Below, in pieces: positions 10,764 through 20,600 of a DNA stretch of 64,000 nucleotides (position 1 is its first letter; every line of letters starts with the position of its first letter). Made by a program: the position numbers and the translations under genes. The notes below the pieces were generated by a model. The model made no database searches, was not told the origin of the DNA, and saw only the letters and a list, made by a program, of their open reading frames with translations. The DNA is taken from contig NZ_LT837803.1 in NCBI RefSeq assembly GCF_900174485.1, positions 2,557,305-2,621,304 on the forward strand, read 5' to 3'. This stretch comes from Sterolibacterium denitrificans. GTDB lineage: Bacteria > Pseudomonadota > Gammaproteobacteria > Burkholderiales > Rhodocyclaceae.

Positions 10764-12665
10764 TCAGGCCACGGCAGCCTGGGGGCCAACGAAGTCGGCG
10801 CGTATCATGCTGCCACTCGTGGCGGAACCGCCGAGCAGTTCCTTCATGTCGAGAATCAGCACGATCTGTCCGTTGGACAGCGTCGTCACGCCGGCAACGC
10901 CCTTGGGACGGAAGTCTTCCAGCGACTTGATGACGGCATCCTCTCGGCCGGCAAAGCCATCGACCGCCAGGATGAAAGCAGTCTCCACCGTCTGCATCAA
11001 TACGCCATATTCGGGCACCCGCTCCTGCTGCCAGCTCAGCAGGCCGGACAGCGACAGCAATGGCAGGACTTCGCCGCGCACCACCATGACTGCGGCGCCG
11101 CCCACCTCCTGCACCTGGTTGATGTTGATCGGCAGGATTTCGCGCACCATGCTCAGGGGCACGGCAAACGGCTGTTCGCCCAGCTCGATGAGCAGCACGG
11201 GCAGGATGGCCAGGGTCAGCGGCAGAGAGATGACGAAAGTGGTTCCGCCGCCCTGCGTCGTGCGGATGTCTATCGTGCCGTTGAGCTTGTGGATGTTGGT
11301 CTTCACCACATCCATGCCGACGCCGCGTCCGGAAATATCGGATGCCACATCGTTGGTCGAGAATCCCGGCTGAAAGATCAGGTTGTAGCTCTGCCGGTCA
11401 TCCATGGAATTGGCTTCTTCGCTGGTGATGAGCCCCTTTTCCAGCGCCTTGGTGCGCAACCGCTCCGGATCCATGCCGCGTCCATCGTCCGCCACCAGCA
11501 GGACGATGTGATCTCCTTCCTGACGCGCCTCGAGCCGTACCGTCGAATGCGCCGGCTTGCCATTGGCGGCGCGTTCGGCGGGTGACTCGATGCCATGATC
11601 GACCGCATTGCGGATCAGGTGAATGATCGGATCCGAAAGATCCTCGATCATGGTCTTGTCGATTTCGGTTTCCTCGCCGACCAGCACCAGCTCGACGTCC
11701 TTGCCGAGATTGCGCGCCAGGTCGCGGGCGATGCGCGGGTATTTCTGGAACAGGCGGCCGATCGGCTGCATGCGCGTCTTCATGACCGCGCTTTGCAGAT
11801 CGCTGACCAGCAGATCGAGCTGGCTGACGGCCTGATCGAGCGACGACATGATGTCGGCATCGCTGCGCCCGGCCAGAATGTCGCTGCGCAGGGAATTCAG
11901 GCGGTTCTTGGTCAGACCGATTTCACCGGACAGGTTGAGCACCTGATCAAGACGCGCGGTATCGACGCGGATCGTGTTGTCGCGCGCCCTTTCTCCTTCG
12001 CGACGGCCGAGTATCGCGCCCTGGTTGCCGGGCTTGTCGGTCAGCCGGCGGCCGCTCGCCTGTTCAATGATCTGTTCCGGAGACTTGGCGAGCTCATGCG
12101 CCAGCGCGGCCGTTTCCGGCATCGTCACCTCATCGGCCGCTCCGGGTACATCGGTCACGGCAGCCAGCAGATTACCCCAGTCGGGACCGCCGTCTACTGC
12201 AGCAGCAGCGGACTGAACCGCTACCGGCGACGCCACCGCAGCAGGTGCCGAAGCGGCTGCGGTCTGATTCAGCTCCCCCGCGATGGCACGCCTGAGCGTT
12301 GCCAGCAAATTCGCCGGCGCGGCATCGGGCTGCTGATTGTCTGCCAGGGCACGAAACATCTGACGCACGCCGCTCGTCGCCTCCATGATAACGTCCATGA
12401 TTTCGTGCGTCACCACCAGCTCGCCGTTTCTCAGACGGTCGAACAGGTTTTCAGTCAGATGACAGAGCGTCACCAGTTCCGTTGCGCTGAGGAACCCCGC
12501 GCCTCCCTTGATCGTATGGAAGCCGCGAAAAATATCGTTGAGCAGGCCGCGATCGCCGGGATTCCTCTCCAGGTCGACCAGTTTGTTATCGACGCTCGAC
12601 AAAAGATCGTTCGCTTCGAGCAGAAAATCCTGCAGCAGCTCTTCCATTCCCTGAAACTCGCTCAT
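10764..12665 (-). CDS. cheA: Chemotaxis histidine kinase CheA
   Basis: 633 residues. The P1 domain carries the phosphorylated histidine (GFHTIKGGAGF, His50). A long Ala-rich linker (about 130-225) replaces a clearly visible P2 CheY-binding domain. A P3 dimerisation helix pair, the HATPase domain with N-box LIRNAVDHGIE, G1 DDGRGMD and GRGVGMDVVK, and a C-terminal CheW-like P5 domain follow. CheA phosphorylates CheY and the CheV receivers in response to receptor arrays. cheZ lies 94 bp upstream. No cheW gene is present in the window; the two CheV proteins could fill that coupling role in part. Confidence 0.96.
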   Translation of the reverse strand: MSEFQGMEELLQDFLLEANDLLSSVDNKLVDLERNPGDRGLLNDIFRGFHTIKGGAGFLSATELVTLCHLTENLFDRLRNGELVVTHEIMDVIMEATSGVRQMFRALADNQQPDAAPANLLATLRRAIAGELNQTAAASAPAAVASPVAVQSAAAAVDGGPDWGNLLAAVTDVPGAADEVTMPETAALAHELAKSPEQIIEQASGRRLTDKPGNQGAILGRREGERARDNTIRVDTARLDQVLNLSGEIGLTKNRLNSLRSDILAGRSDADIMSSLDQAVSQLDLLVSDLQSAVMKTRMQPIGRLFQKYPRIARDLARNLGKDVELVLVGEETEIDKTMIEDLSDPIIHLIRNAVDHGIESPAERAANGKPAHSTVRLEARQEGDHIVLLVADDGRGMDPERLRTKALEKGLITSEEANSMDDRQSYNLIFQPGFSTNDVASDISGRGVGMDVVKTNIHKLNGTIDIRTTQGGGTTFVISLPLTLAILPVLLIELGEQPFAVPLSMVREILPININQVQEVGGAAVMVVRGEVLPLLSLSGLLSWQQERVPEYGVLMQTVETAFILAVDGFAGREDAVIKSLEDFRPKGVAGVTTLSNGQIVLILDMKELLGGSATSGSMIRADFVGPQAAVA

Positions 12666-12759
12666 CTTCTCTCGCTCCAGTCTGTCACCGGATCAAGCGT
12701 GCCATGCCGACACGCCATGGTAGGGCCGCACGCAGTTCATCGCACGCACGCCGCCAAAC

Positions 12760-13641
12760 TCAAAAACCCAGGCTTTCCAGCAGATCATCGACCTGCGCCT
12801 GGCTATGCACCACATCCGTCCGCCCCTCGCCATTGACGACCGGGCCGTTGAGCAAGCCAGCCGAGGTTTCGGCGCGCACTTCAGGCGGCATCGCTTCCAG
12901 GAGAACCGACAGCAATTGGTGTTCCATCTTGTGCGCCAGTTCGACGATCTTCTTGATGACCTGGCCGGTGAGATCCTGAAAATCCTGCGCCATCATGATT
13001 TCCGTAAGCTGCACGTTGGTCGCCGCAACCTGCTGCGGCATGGCCCGCAGAAACCCGTGAGTATCCGCGGCCAGCAGCTTGAACTCGGCAGGCGACAACT
13101 GGTTTGCGAAAACCTGCTCCCAACGCGCGGCCAGCGTTTTTGACTGATCGTGCAGGGCATCCTGGACGGGTCTTGCCACTTCGACGGCATTCAACACCCT
13201 GCTGGCGGCCTGCTCGGTCATCTGGATGATGTAGGCAAGGCGCTGGCGCGCATCCGGAATCCCCTGGACGGCATCCTCGAGTATCCGGTCATAACCCAGT
13301 TCGCGCATCGTGTTATGCAATTCCCGGGTCATTTGGCCAATGCGATTGAAGACCTGGATCGTGGGGTCCACCTGCTGACTCTGGGAAGCGCCCGCAGACA
13401 CTGCGGCGGCTGCAGCCCCGGCGCCGCGGTCGGCCTGCCCCGCGACACTGTCGAAAAGCGCCTGCAGCTCTGCCGAATCGCCGGAGCCGCTCATCGCCGC
13501 TGCCGGTTCCTTGGCGGCCACGGGCTGGCTGGCACCAGCAGCAATGCTGTCAAAAAGCGCTTGCAAATCCTCGCTGTCGCCGGATTCGTCGAAGCTGCCG
13601 GACTCCCGACGTGAAGAAGGGGGAAGGGATGTATTCATCAT
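12760..13641 (-). CDS. cheZ: Chemotaxis phosphatase CheZ
   Basis: 293 residues, longer than the 214-residue E. coli protein because of an N-terminal extension. The long helical hairpin spans about residues 90-250 with the catalytic pair Asp223 and Gln227 in AQDFQDLTGQVIKKI. The last ten residues (VDDLLESLGF) are the CheY-P binding helix. The extension holds two near-identical copies of GDSxxLQALFDS(I/V)A, at 21-34 and 54-67, each resembling an amphipathic helix. CheZ removes phosphate from CheY-P. The gene lies between cheY and cheA; a small pentamer array separates it from cheY. Confidence 0.94.
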   Translation of the reverse strand: MMNTSLPPSSRRESGSFDESGDSEDLQALFDSIAAGASQPVAAKEPAAAMSGSGDSAELQALFDSVAGQADRGAGAAAAAVSAGASQSQQVDPTIQVFNRIGQMTRELHNTMRELGYDRILEDAVQGIPDARQRLAYIIQMTEQAASRVLNAVEVARPVQDALHDQSKTLAARWEQVFANQLSPAEFKLLAADTHGFLRAMPQQVAATNVQLTEIMMAQDFQDLTGQVIKKIVELAHKMEHQLLSVLLEAMPPEVRAETSAGLLNGPVVNGEGRTDVVHSQAQVDDLLESLGF

Positions 13642-13656
13642 CTGCCGATCACTCTA

Positions 13657-13676
13657 CGTTGCGTTGCGTTGCATTG
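13657..13676. repeat. Pentanucleotide tandem array, about 4 units
   Basis: Three exact copies of CGTTG (13657-13661, 13662-13666, 13667-13671) and one CATTG (13672-13676) lie in the 58-bp spacer between cheY and cheZ. The array is just upstream of the cheZ start in the direction of transcription. It is one of many short spacer arrays in this window, but has the shortest unit. Confidence 0.8.
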
Positions 13677-13699
13677 CAGCTGCACTTCAACGACCAGGG

Positions 13700-14101
13700 T
13701 CAAGCCGGGGCCTGGCCAAGCTTTTCAAAGATCTTGCCGAGCTTTTCATTCAGGGTTGCCGCGGTGAAGGGTTTGACGATATAGCCATGGGCCCCGGCCT
13801 GCGCGGCGGCAATGATGTTCTCCTTCTTGGCTTCGGCAGTGATCATCAGTACCGGCAAGGACTTCAGCGCCGCATCGGCGCGAATGGCCTGCAACAATTG
13901 CAGGCCATCCATGTTGGGCATGTTCCAGTCGGTAACGACGAAATCGAAACTGCCCATCTTCAACTTCTGGAGGGCGACGGCTCCGTCTTCGGCTTCATCG
14001 GCATTGGTGTAACCCAGCTCCTTCAGCAGGTTGCGCACGATACGGCGCATCGTGGAAAAATCATCGACTATGAGGAACCTGGTCTTGCTCGGGTCAGACA
14101 T
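13700..14101 (-). CDS. cheY: Chemotaxis response regulator CheY
   Basis: 133 residues, a single receiver domain. The acidic pocket Asp13-Asp14, phosphoacceptor Asp58 (VVTDWNMP), switch Thr88 (MITAEAK), Tyr107 and Lys110 (IVKPF) are all present. Phospho-CheY binds FliM at the motor to change rotation; CheA phosphorylates it and CheZ dephosphorylates it. It lies 14 bp after the upstream cheV gene and is in one operon with cheZ and cheA. Confidence 0.96.
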   Translation of the reverse strand: MSDPSKTRFLIVDDFSTMRRIVRNLLKELGYTNADEAEDGAVALQKLKMGSFDFVVTDWNMPNMDGLQLLQAIRADAALKSLPVLMITAEAKKENIIAAAQAGAHGYIVKPFTAATLNEKLGKIFEKLGQAPA

Positions 14102-14114
14102 GTGAATCTCCGCA

Positions 14115-15089
14115 TCAGTTTCTGTGGTGCTTCGTCAACAGCGGCCGCAATGTATCGGCAAGGACGTTCGCATCGAACTTGGCGACATAGGAATCGACGC
14201 CAACCTGCTTGCCCATTGCACGATTGGCTTCCGAAGACAGTGAAGAGTGCATCACGACGGGAATGCCATCGAAACGCGAATCGGACTTGATGTTCCGCGT
14301 CAGCATGTAACCATCCATCTCGGGCATTTCGGCATCGGTGAGAATAAGCTGCACTTCGTCACGCAAATCCCCGCCGCTCTGCACGGCATGTGCAGCCATC
14401 CCCTGCAGTCGCGACCAGGCCTCCATGCCATTCACGGCATGCTTGTGCCGGCAACCGAGCTTGTCGAGAACCTCGGTGATTTTTTTGCGGGCGACCATGG
14501 AGTCATCGACAAAGAAAATATTGTAATCGTAACCGTCGTCCAGCCTGGCAACCTCGGGCACATGGGCCTCGCCAAAGGTCGACGCCATGATCTGCTCGAC
14601 ATCGAGAATCGACACCATCCTGCCCCCCGGCAGCTCGGTGATGGCCGTGATGAAGCTGTGGGGGCAGCCGTTGCCGACCGACTCGGCAGCCTTTACCTTG
14701 TCCCATGCGACACGCGTGATGCGATCGACGTCCTGAACCAGAAAACCCAGGATGCGCTTGTTGTATTCGGTGACCATCATCGCGCCACCGAGGCCGTGCG
14801 GCGCATCCGCCAAGCCCATCGAATGCACCAGCGACACCACCGGAATGACGTTGCCGCGCAGGCTGATCAATCCCTCGACGCCCCGTGGCATGTTCGGCGT
14901 CCGAGTAATCTTCGGCGTCTTGCAGACTTCCCGCACCTTGAACACATTGATGCCGAATGTTTCCTGGGTACCCAGGGAAAACAACAGGAGCTCCATGCAA
15001 TTGGAGCCCGCCAGCCGCGTACGGGCATCGATGTCGTCCAGCATGCCCCTTTCCGGAAACGCAGTGACAGCATTTTTCATGGTGGCCAT
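14115..15089 (-). CDS. cheV: Chemotaxis coupling protein CheV (copy 1)
   Basis: 324 residues: a CheW-like domain (about 25-180; [20 protein letters not shown] and [14 protein letters not shown]) joined to a receiver domain (about 190-318; [13 protein letters not shown], phospho-Asp in [13 protein letters not shown], and [10 protein letters not shown]). CheV couples receptors to CheA and is thought to serve adaptation or as a phosphate sink. It starts 6 bp after the end of a second cheV gene. The two proteins are clearly related but well diverged, so they likely serve different receptors rather than being a fresh duplication. Confidence 0.93.
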   Translation of the reverse strand: MATMKNAVTAFPERGMLDDIDARTRLAGSNCMELLLFSLGTQETFGINVFKVREVCKTPKITRTPNMPRGVEGLISLRGNVIPVVSLVHSMGLADAPHGLGGAMMVTEYNKRILGFLVQDVDRITRVAWDKVKAAESVGNGCPHSFITAITELPGGRMVSILDVEQIMASTFGEAHVPEVARLDDGYDYNIFFVDDSMVARKKITEVLDKLGCRHKHAVNGMEAWSRLQGMAAHAVQSGGDLRDEVQLILTDAEMPEMDGYMLTRNIKSDSRFDGIPVVMHSSLSSEANRAMGKQVGVDSYVAKFDANVLADTLRPLLTKHHRN

Positions 15090-15095
15090 TCCCCG

Positions 15096-16061
15096 TCAAG
15101 CCTCCGCCTTGTGGTTCTGCAATCCGGAAGCGATGCGCAACAGCGCCTCGGCCAGTCGCTGCGGCTCGAATTTGGATACGTACTCATCCACGCCGACCGA
15201 TTTCCCCAAATGACTGTTCGACAACCCGGAGAGCGAAGAATGCATGATGACCGGGATTCCCGCGAAGCGCGGATCCGATTTGATGTTCTTGGTCAAGAGA
15301 TAACCATCCATCTCCGGCATTTCCACATCGGTCAGGACAACCTGAATGACATCCTTCACCGCATGGCCGTTATTGGCCGCATAGCCGGCGATTTTCTTGA
15401 GCTCCTCCCAGGCGACATACCCATTCACCGCACTGATGTGCTTGATGCCAAGCGTGTCCAGCGTGCGCTGGATCTGGGAACGCGCGATGAACGAGTCATC
15501 CGCGAAGAATACAGTCATGTCGGAATCCAGCGGCTTGAGCCCCTTGTACTGGTAGGAATCATCGATCTGCGTAGTCTCGGCCAGCACCCGTTCGACATCG
15601 AGCATCATCACCAGGCGCCCGTCGCCCAACTCGGTTACGGCCGTCACCATGCCCCCCAGATTCGACGCCAGAATCTCCGGAGGAACCCGCATCTGCTGCC
15701 AATCGAGACGCAGAATGGTGTCGACGGCTTCGACCAGAAATCCCTGCGTATGACCGTTGTACTCGGTAACGATCATGACCTCGCGCGGCGACTCCGGCTG
15801 AATCCCGATGTACTCGGCAAGATCGATCACGGGCACCAGGGAACCGCGCAAGCTGACCATGCCCTTCACTGCCGCCGGCATGTCGGGTGATGCCGTAATT
15901 GGCGGTTTGCGCATCACCTCGCGAACCTTGAACACATTGATGCCAAAAGTTTCACGCCGCCCGGTGCGGGAATCATGGCCCAGCGTGAACAACAGCATTT
16001 CCAGCTTGTTGGTGCCGGCCAGCTGAGTGCGTTCATCGACACTCTTCATCAAATCGGACAT
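15096..16061 (-). CDS. cheV: Chemotaxis coupling protein CheV (copy 2)
   Basis: 321 residues, CheW-like domain ([20 protein letters not shown] and MVSLRGSLVPVIDLAEYIGI) plus receiver (FFADDSFIARSQI, phospho-Asp in VVLTDVEMPEMDG, HSSLSGLSNSH). The start at 16061 (MSDLMKSVDERTQ) has AGGGAG ten bases upstream and fits the family better than an in-frame start eight codons earlier. It is the first gene of the minus-strand che-flh block, so the spacer at 16062-16441 should contain the operon promoter. An octamer array lies about 110-160 bp upstream of its start. Confidence 0.93.
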   Translation of the reverse strand: MSDLMKSVDERTQLAGTNKLEMLLFTLGHDSRTGRRETFGINVFKVREVMRKPPITASPDMPAAVKGMVSLRGSLVPVIDLAEYIGIQPESPREVMIVTEYNGHTQGFLVEAVDTILRLDWQQMRVPPEILASNLGGMVTAVTELGDGRLVMMLDVERVLAETTQIDDSYQYKGLKPLDSDMTVFFADDSFIARSQIQRTLDTLGIKHISAVNGYVAWEELKKIAGYAANNGHAVKDVIQVVLTDVEMPEMDGYLLTKNIKSDPRFAGIPVIMHSSLSGLSNSHLGKSVGVDEYVSKFEPQRLAEALLRIASGLQNHKAEA

Positions 16062-16168
16062 CGCTTGCTTTCTCCCTGAGCGCACTCGACCACAAGCAAC
16101 GGGTCGTCACACGTATCCACAGTCGGCGATATTACGCCATTTTCTCCCGACAAGAGAATGCTTCCCCT

Positions 16169-16221
16169 GCAATATTTGTCGCATCTTTGCATATTTGCAT
16201 CTTTGCAATCTTTGTAACTTT
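16169..16221. repeat. AT-rich octamer tandem array, about 6 units
   Basis: Units of the form GCATNTTT: GCATCTTT (16181-16188), GCATATTT (16189-16196), GCATCTTT (16197-16204), then GCAATCTTT (16205-16213) and GTAACTTT (16214-16221), preceded by a looser copy GCAATATTTGTC (16169-16180). It is AT-rich in a GC-rich chromosome and lies upstream of both the chemotaxis operon and the thioesterase gene. Confidence 0.8.
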
Positions 16222-16335
16222 CGACATACCCGCTCCTGCCTTCCTGCATCGTTCCAAAGCGCGCAAGATGGAAGCCACGCCTGAAAGGCATGCGAGAATG
16301 CCCGGCGGGTCGTGCAACAGGCCCACCGCGCAGCA

Positions 16336-16359
16336 GACCCATAGACATATGCCCATATG
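16336..16359. repeat. Octamer tandem array, 3 units
   Basis: GACCCATA (16336-16343), GACATATG (16344-16351), CCCATATG (16352-16359). It sits about 80 bp upstream of the chosen start of the thioesterase gene and is unrelated in sequence to the array at 16169-16221. Confidence 0.65.
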
Positions 16360-16441
16360 CCGACCGGACACGACGACGAGGATGGCGCAGCAATTCCCGG
16401 CCAGTCAGGGCGCAAGAATCGGCAATGCCAGAGCAACCGTC

Positions 16442-17128
16442 ATGATCGATACCAGACCACACTTCCTGAATCCCTTTCTCTCCCCCGACATCAAACCGCC
16501 GCTCGACGACGAATGGGCCGCCAAGCGCGAGCTGGCCGAACTCATCCGGAAACTCACGGCCACGCTCGTCACGACGACCAGCGATGCAGCCACGCTGCGA
16601 GCCGCCGCTGCCAGCCTCCGCGAGCAGCTCGCCGCGCTCGATCGGGCGCCGCAACTGGCCGGGCGCAAGGCGTTCGAGCAGGCGGATGGCGGCCGTTACG
16701 GAGACTGGCGCAGCCTCAGCTATGAACTCAGCCCGCTCGATGGCAAATCCAACCCGCTCGCCGCTCCGCTGATCACCTGGGTCGACGGCGACAGCGGACA
16801 TGGTCGCGCCACCCTGGGCTGGGCCTATGAAGGTCCGCCGGGATCGGTGCATGGCGGCCATGTCTGCGCCCTGTTCGATCATTTCCTCGGCATCGCCCAG
16901 ATCATGACCGGCCAGCCCGGCGTCACCGGCTCACTCAATGTGCGCTTCCATCTGCCCACCCCGCTCAACACCGAACTCGAATTGCTGGGCCACGTCAAAG
17001 AAGTGCGCGGCCGCAACAACATCCTCACTGGCGAAATCCGCGCCAATGGCGTATTGACGGCCAGTTGCGAAGGCGTCTTCGTGCACATCAGCAGCGAACG
17101 CTTCTTGCAACTGCGCGAGAGTGTTTGA
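16442..17128 (+). CDS. Hotdog-fold acyl-CoA thioesterase (PaaI-like)
   Basis: 228 residues. A helical N-terminal part (about 1-110, with KRELAELIRKLTATL) precedes a hotdog domain containing GPPGSVHGGHVCALFDHFLG, where HGG and the acidic residue are the usual active-site region, and LNVRFHLPTPLNTELELLGH. Such enzymes hydrolyse acyl-CoA thioesters in the cytoplasm; the substrate cannot be told. The start is uncertain: ATG 16442 is chosen for domain fit, while the ATG at 16382 has a slightly better ribosome-binding site (GACGAGG) and would add 20 residues. It is alone between the chemotaxis block and a small exported protein. Confidence 0.75.
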   Translation: MIDTRPHFLNPFLSPDIKPPLDDEWAAKRELAELIRKLTATLVTTTSDAATLRAAAASLREQLAALDRAPQLAGRKAFEQADGGRYGDWRSLSYELSPLDGKSNPLAAPLITWVDGDSGHGRATLGWAYEGPPGSVHGGHVCALFDHFLGIAQIMTGQPGVTGSLNVRFHLPTPLNTELELLGHVKEVRGRNNILTGEIRANGVLTASCEGVFVHISSERFLQLRESV

Positions 17129-17262
17129 AATATGCCCGGCGCACCCCATGCCGGCCTCGCCTCAACAATCCCTGCTGCCCCTTATAATCGACCCGCTTCA
17201 TCCACCCGCCGGATCGCCCGGCCAGCTCGCCTGCCACTCACTCACCAACAACAGGAATCGCC

Positions 17263-17505
17263 ATGAACAAACTGCTCGCCCTGCTCGTCACCGCCTGTCT
17301 GTGCACCAGCGCCTACGCCGCCCGTGACGCCGAACAGGGTCATCCCACCGGCCCCACGTATCCGGGTTACGCCACCGCCAAACCACCCGCCGTAGGTGAA
17401 GCCGTGACCCCGGCCAATGATGCAGCCGCCCTCAACGACTTCATCGACAGCCGCATGGCCGAGAGCCAGGCCGCCAAGGCCAAGGCTGCCGGCGACAAAA
17501 AATAA
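17263..17505 (+). CDS. Small exported protein of unknown function
   Basis: 80 residues. A clear signal peptide (MNKLLALLVTACLCTSAYAA, likely cleaved after AYA) leaves about 61 residues rich in Pro, Ala and Lys, with no cysteine or recognised domain. It should be a small soluble periplasmic protein; similar short Lys/Ala-tailed proteins are common in betaproteobacteria and unstudied. The ATG has ACAGGAAT upstream. A TATAAT at 17183-17188 may be its -10 box. A strong terminator at 17563-17591 closes the unit. Confidence 0.7.
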   Translation: MNKLLALLVTACLCTSAYAARDAEQGHPTGPTYPGYATAKPPAVGEAVTPANDAAALNDFIDSRMAESQAAKAKAAGDKK

Positions 17506-17522
17506 ATCCGTATGGAGTGATG

Positions 17523-17548
17523 CAGGCGCCGGATTCTGCCGGCACCTG
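17523..17548. repeat. Inverted repeat ahead of the terminator
   Basis: Arms CAGGCGCCGG (17523-17532) and CCGGCACCTG (17539-17548) pair with one mismatch around a six-base loop. It lies 15 bp before the terminator stem at 17563 and may protect the 3' end of the small exported protein's mRNA. Confidence 0.55.
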
Positions 17549-17562
17549 CTGATCCTGTCCGC

Positions 17563-17591
17563 GCCGGACGCTCGATACCGTCCGGCTTTTT
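17563..17591 (+). terminator. Rho-independent terminator
   Basis: A perfect 8-bp stem, GCCGGACG (17563-17570) with CGTCCGGC (17579-17586), an 8-base loop and five T (17587-17591). It ends transcription of the small exported protein gene before the convergent GGDEF-EAL gene. Confidence 0.88.
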
Positions 17592-17623
17592 CATGCCCGA
17601 TTCCCGCCGTACCGACGGGATCC

Positions 17624-20600
17624 TCAGCGGGCATAGCCCAGCGCCATGGTGTGCAGGAGGCTGATCAATTTCTCGTTCAGCTCATGCAGGCGATCGACCA
17701 TCATGCGGGCCTTTTCCTCTTTGCCATCGGCATGCGCAGCGACTGCGTCCTGCGCCAGCCTTTGTATCTGCTCATACAGCGCTTCGATGGCCTCGAACTC
17801 CGCAAATTTTCCGCGATACTTTGCCCCACGCTCCTGCAGCCAGACGGCCAGCGGCCCGGGCTGATGCAGCAGGGCGCCGTCGTCCTGAACGATCCCTTCG
17901 ATCTGGTGGCCGATGCTGCGTAACCAACGGCGATGCCGGACCTCGGCCAGAACCAGGGAAGTGTCCGGATTGGGATAGGGAATCTCCGACCAGGCGAGCC
18001 AGCGATCATCCGGCTGCCAGCTTGCCGCCCAGTGCGGCAAGTCATCCGCCGGCATGGGGCGGGCGATGCCATAACCCTGCGCCAGATGGCAGCCGAGTTG
18101 CAGCAGCAGCTCGCCATGGGCAACGGTCTCGACGCCTTCGGCGATGATTTCCCGACGAAACACCCGGGCCAGGCCGATCACGCCTTCGGCAATCGCCAGA
18201 TCGTCCGGATCCTCGAGCATGTCGCGAATGAAGCTCTGATCGATTTTCAGGACGGCTTCCGGCAGGCGCTTCAGATAGCTGAGCGAGGAATAGCCGGTAC
18301 CAAAATCGTCGATGGAAAAGCGGATGCCCAGCGCCTGGCAGGACTTCATGAAGCGGATGACCTGAGGCAGATCATCGATGGCGCCGGTTTCCAGTATCTC
18401 GAGTTCCAGCAAGGTATGATCGACCAATGGATGCCTGGCCAGCAGTTCGCCAAGACGATCGCTGAAATTTCCCTGCTGCAACTGATGCGCGGAAATATTG
18501 ACGCTGACCGGAACCGCCAGCCCCGCCTCCTGCCATTGACCGATTTGTATCAGCGCCCGGTCGATGACCCATTCGCCCAGCTCCAGGCTGACCTCCTGGT
18601 TTTCGATGATGGGCAGGAACTCGATCGGCGGAATCAGGCCGCGCTCCGGATGCAGCCAGCGAATCAGCGCCTCGACACCGATGAGCGCCCCGGTCTTCAT
18701 ATTGACCTTGGGCTGGTAGTAGAGGACGAACTCCCCTTGCCTCAGTCCGTGCCGGATATTGCTGATCGTCTCGTGCTGCGCCTGGATGGCGGAATCGTGG
18801 CGGACATCGAACAGGTGGATGCGATTCTTGCCGGATTGCTTGGCCTGATACATGGCCTGATCGGCATGGCGCACCAGTTGGTCGGCATCGCCGCCATCGC
18901 CCGGGAAAAGGGTTACGCCGATGCTGGCCGAAACGCTCAGCAAGAGCCGCCCCACCGGCACGGGCTGCGAGCTGGCATTCAGCAAGCGGTTCAGCACCGG
19001 CATGCAATCCTGCGGCTCATCCAGATCGGTCAGGATGGCAACGAACTCATCGCCACCGATGCGGGCCAGCGTATCGCCTTCGCGCAGCGTCTCCTGCATG
19101 CGCTGCGCAAGCATCACCAGAAGTTCGTCACCGACCTGGTGGCTGTGGGCGTCGTTGACTTCCTTGAAGCCATCCAAATCGAGATAGGCCACCGCCAGTG
19201 ACTGACCGCGCCGCAGGGTTTGCGCCATCGCCTGCTGCAGCCGCCGCCCCAGCAGAACGCGATTGGGCAGGTCGGTGAGCATGTCGAAATGCGCCAGATG
19301 CTCGAGCTGGTACTGATGCTCCTTGATGATCGAAATATCCGCGCAGGTTCCCACCAGACGTAGGGGACGCCCCCCGGCGTCACGATCGGTGACCATGCTA
19401 CGCATCAGCACCCACTTCCAGCTGCCATCCTTGCAGAGCACCCGCACTTCATTCGAGGTCGTCGAGATCCGGCTGCTCAGCATGGCTTCCAATGTGTTGG
19501 CGACATCGTGCTGATCTTCCGGATGTACCCGGCTCATCCAGTCATGGAGATTGTCCACGACTTCGTCGGGCCCATAACCCAGCATCTGCTGCCAGCGAGG
19601 CGAGAAAGTGCTGTGCCATCCGGGAATATCCAGCTCCCAGACCGCATCACCGGCCCCTTCCAGGGCAAATTTCCACAAGGCTTCGCTACGCCTGAGCGCA
19701 TCCTCCGTATTTCGGCGCTCGGTGATGTCGAAAGCCACGACCTGCACGGCCACGGCCTGGCCATGCGAATCGAACATGGGGCTCAGATGCGCCCTGAACC
19801 AATGCAGGCCGTCCGGCAAGGGGAAAGGATCCTCGGTCGTCATCGATTCACCGCTCGCCATGATGCTGCGGTAGCGTTCGATGAACTGCTCGGCATGCTC
19901 GGGATCCAGCTCATGCAGCGACTTGCCGATCAACTCTTCCGGCTCGACGCCGAACATCCGGGCGTTGGCCTGGTTCATCATCTTGATGATGCCATCGCCA
20001 TCGAAGATGGTGACGAAGGTGGTGGCATTCTCGATGAGCTGCCGGTACTTGAGCTCGCTTTCACGCAGGGCGCTTTCGGCCCGCTTGCGTTCGGTAATGT
20101 CGAAGGCCACCAGTTGAATGCCATACACCTGGCCATGAGCGTCGATCGCCGGACTCAGCCGCGAAGCAAACCAATGCTCGCCCTCGGGCAGGTCGAAGGC
20201 ATCTTCGTAGGCCCTGTCGTCATTCGTTGCCAGAATCTCGGCGAAGCGCTGCCGGTATATTTCAGCCCGTTCGGCGGGCATCAGGGTATACAGGGATTTC
20301 CCGACGAAATCTTCGACCGTGCCACCCAGTACGCGGGCGTTGTTCTCATTGATCATCAGGATGATGCCGGCGGGATCGATGATCAGCGTGTTGGCGAGAT
20401 TGCGTTCGAACAGCAGGCGATAGCGGGCTTCGCTATCCTCGATGGCCTGCCTGATTCTTACGCGCTCGCTGATGTCCTGACCCAATCCGATGAGGCAAGG
20501 CTGGCCCTCCAGCATGGTGCGCCGCCCGGTGAAATGATAGGGAATCACCTGGCCCGATTTGATGAGCAGGCCCGCATCCACTTGCGCTTCGCCGTGAGTG

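Larger units (their letters stand above)
16062..16441. other. Divergent spacer between cheV and thioesterase gene
   Basis: A 380-bp region without a convincing gene. It should hold the promoter of the chemotaxis operon (minus strand) and that of the thioesterase gene (plus strand). It contains two short tandem arrays (16169-16221 and 16336-16359) and an AT-rich stretch unlike the rest of the window. I could not assign a confident -35/-10 pair or sigma-28 or sigma-54 site. The plus-strand frame through it is open but encodes unlikely sequence. Confidence 0.6.

Noticed and set aside
15090-15095. A recent duplication giving the two cheV genes
   Set aside because: The two proteins are diverged over most of their length and the DNA shows no long identity.
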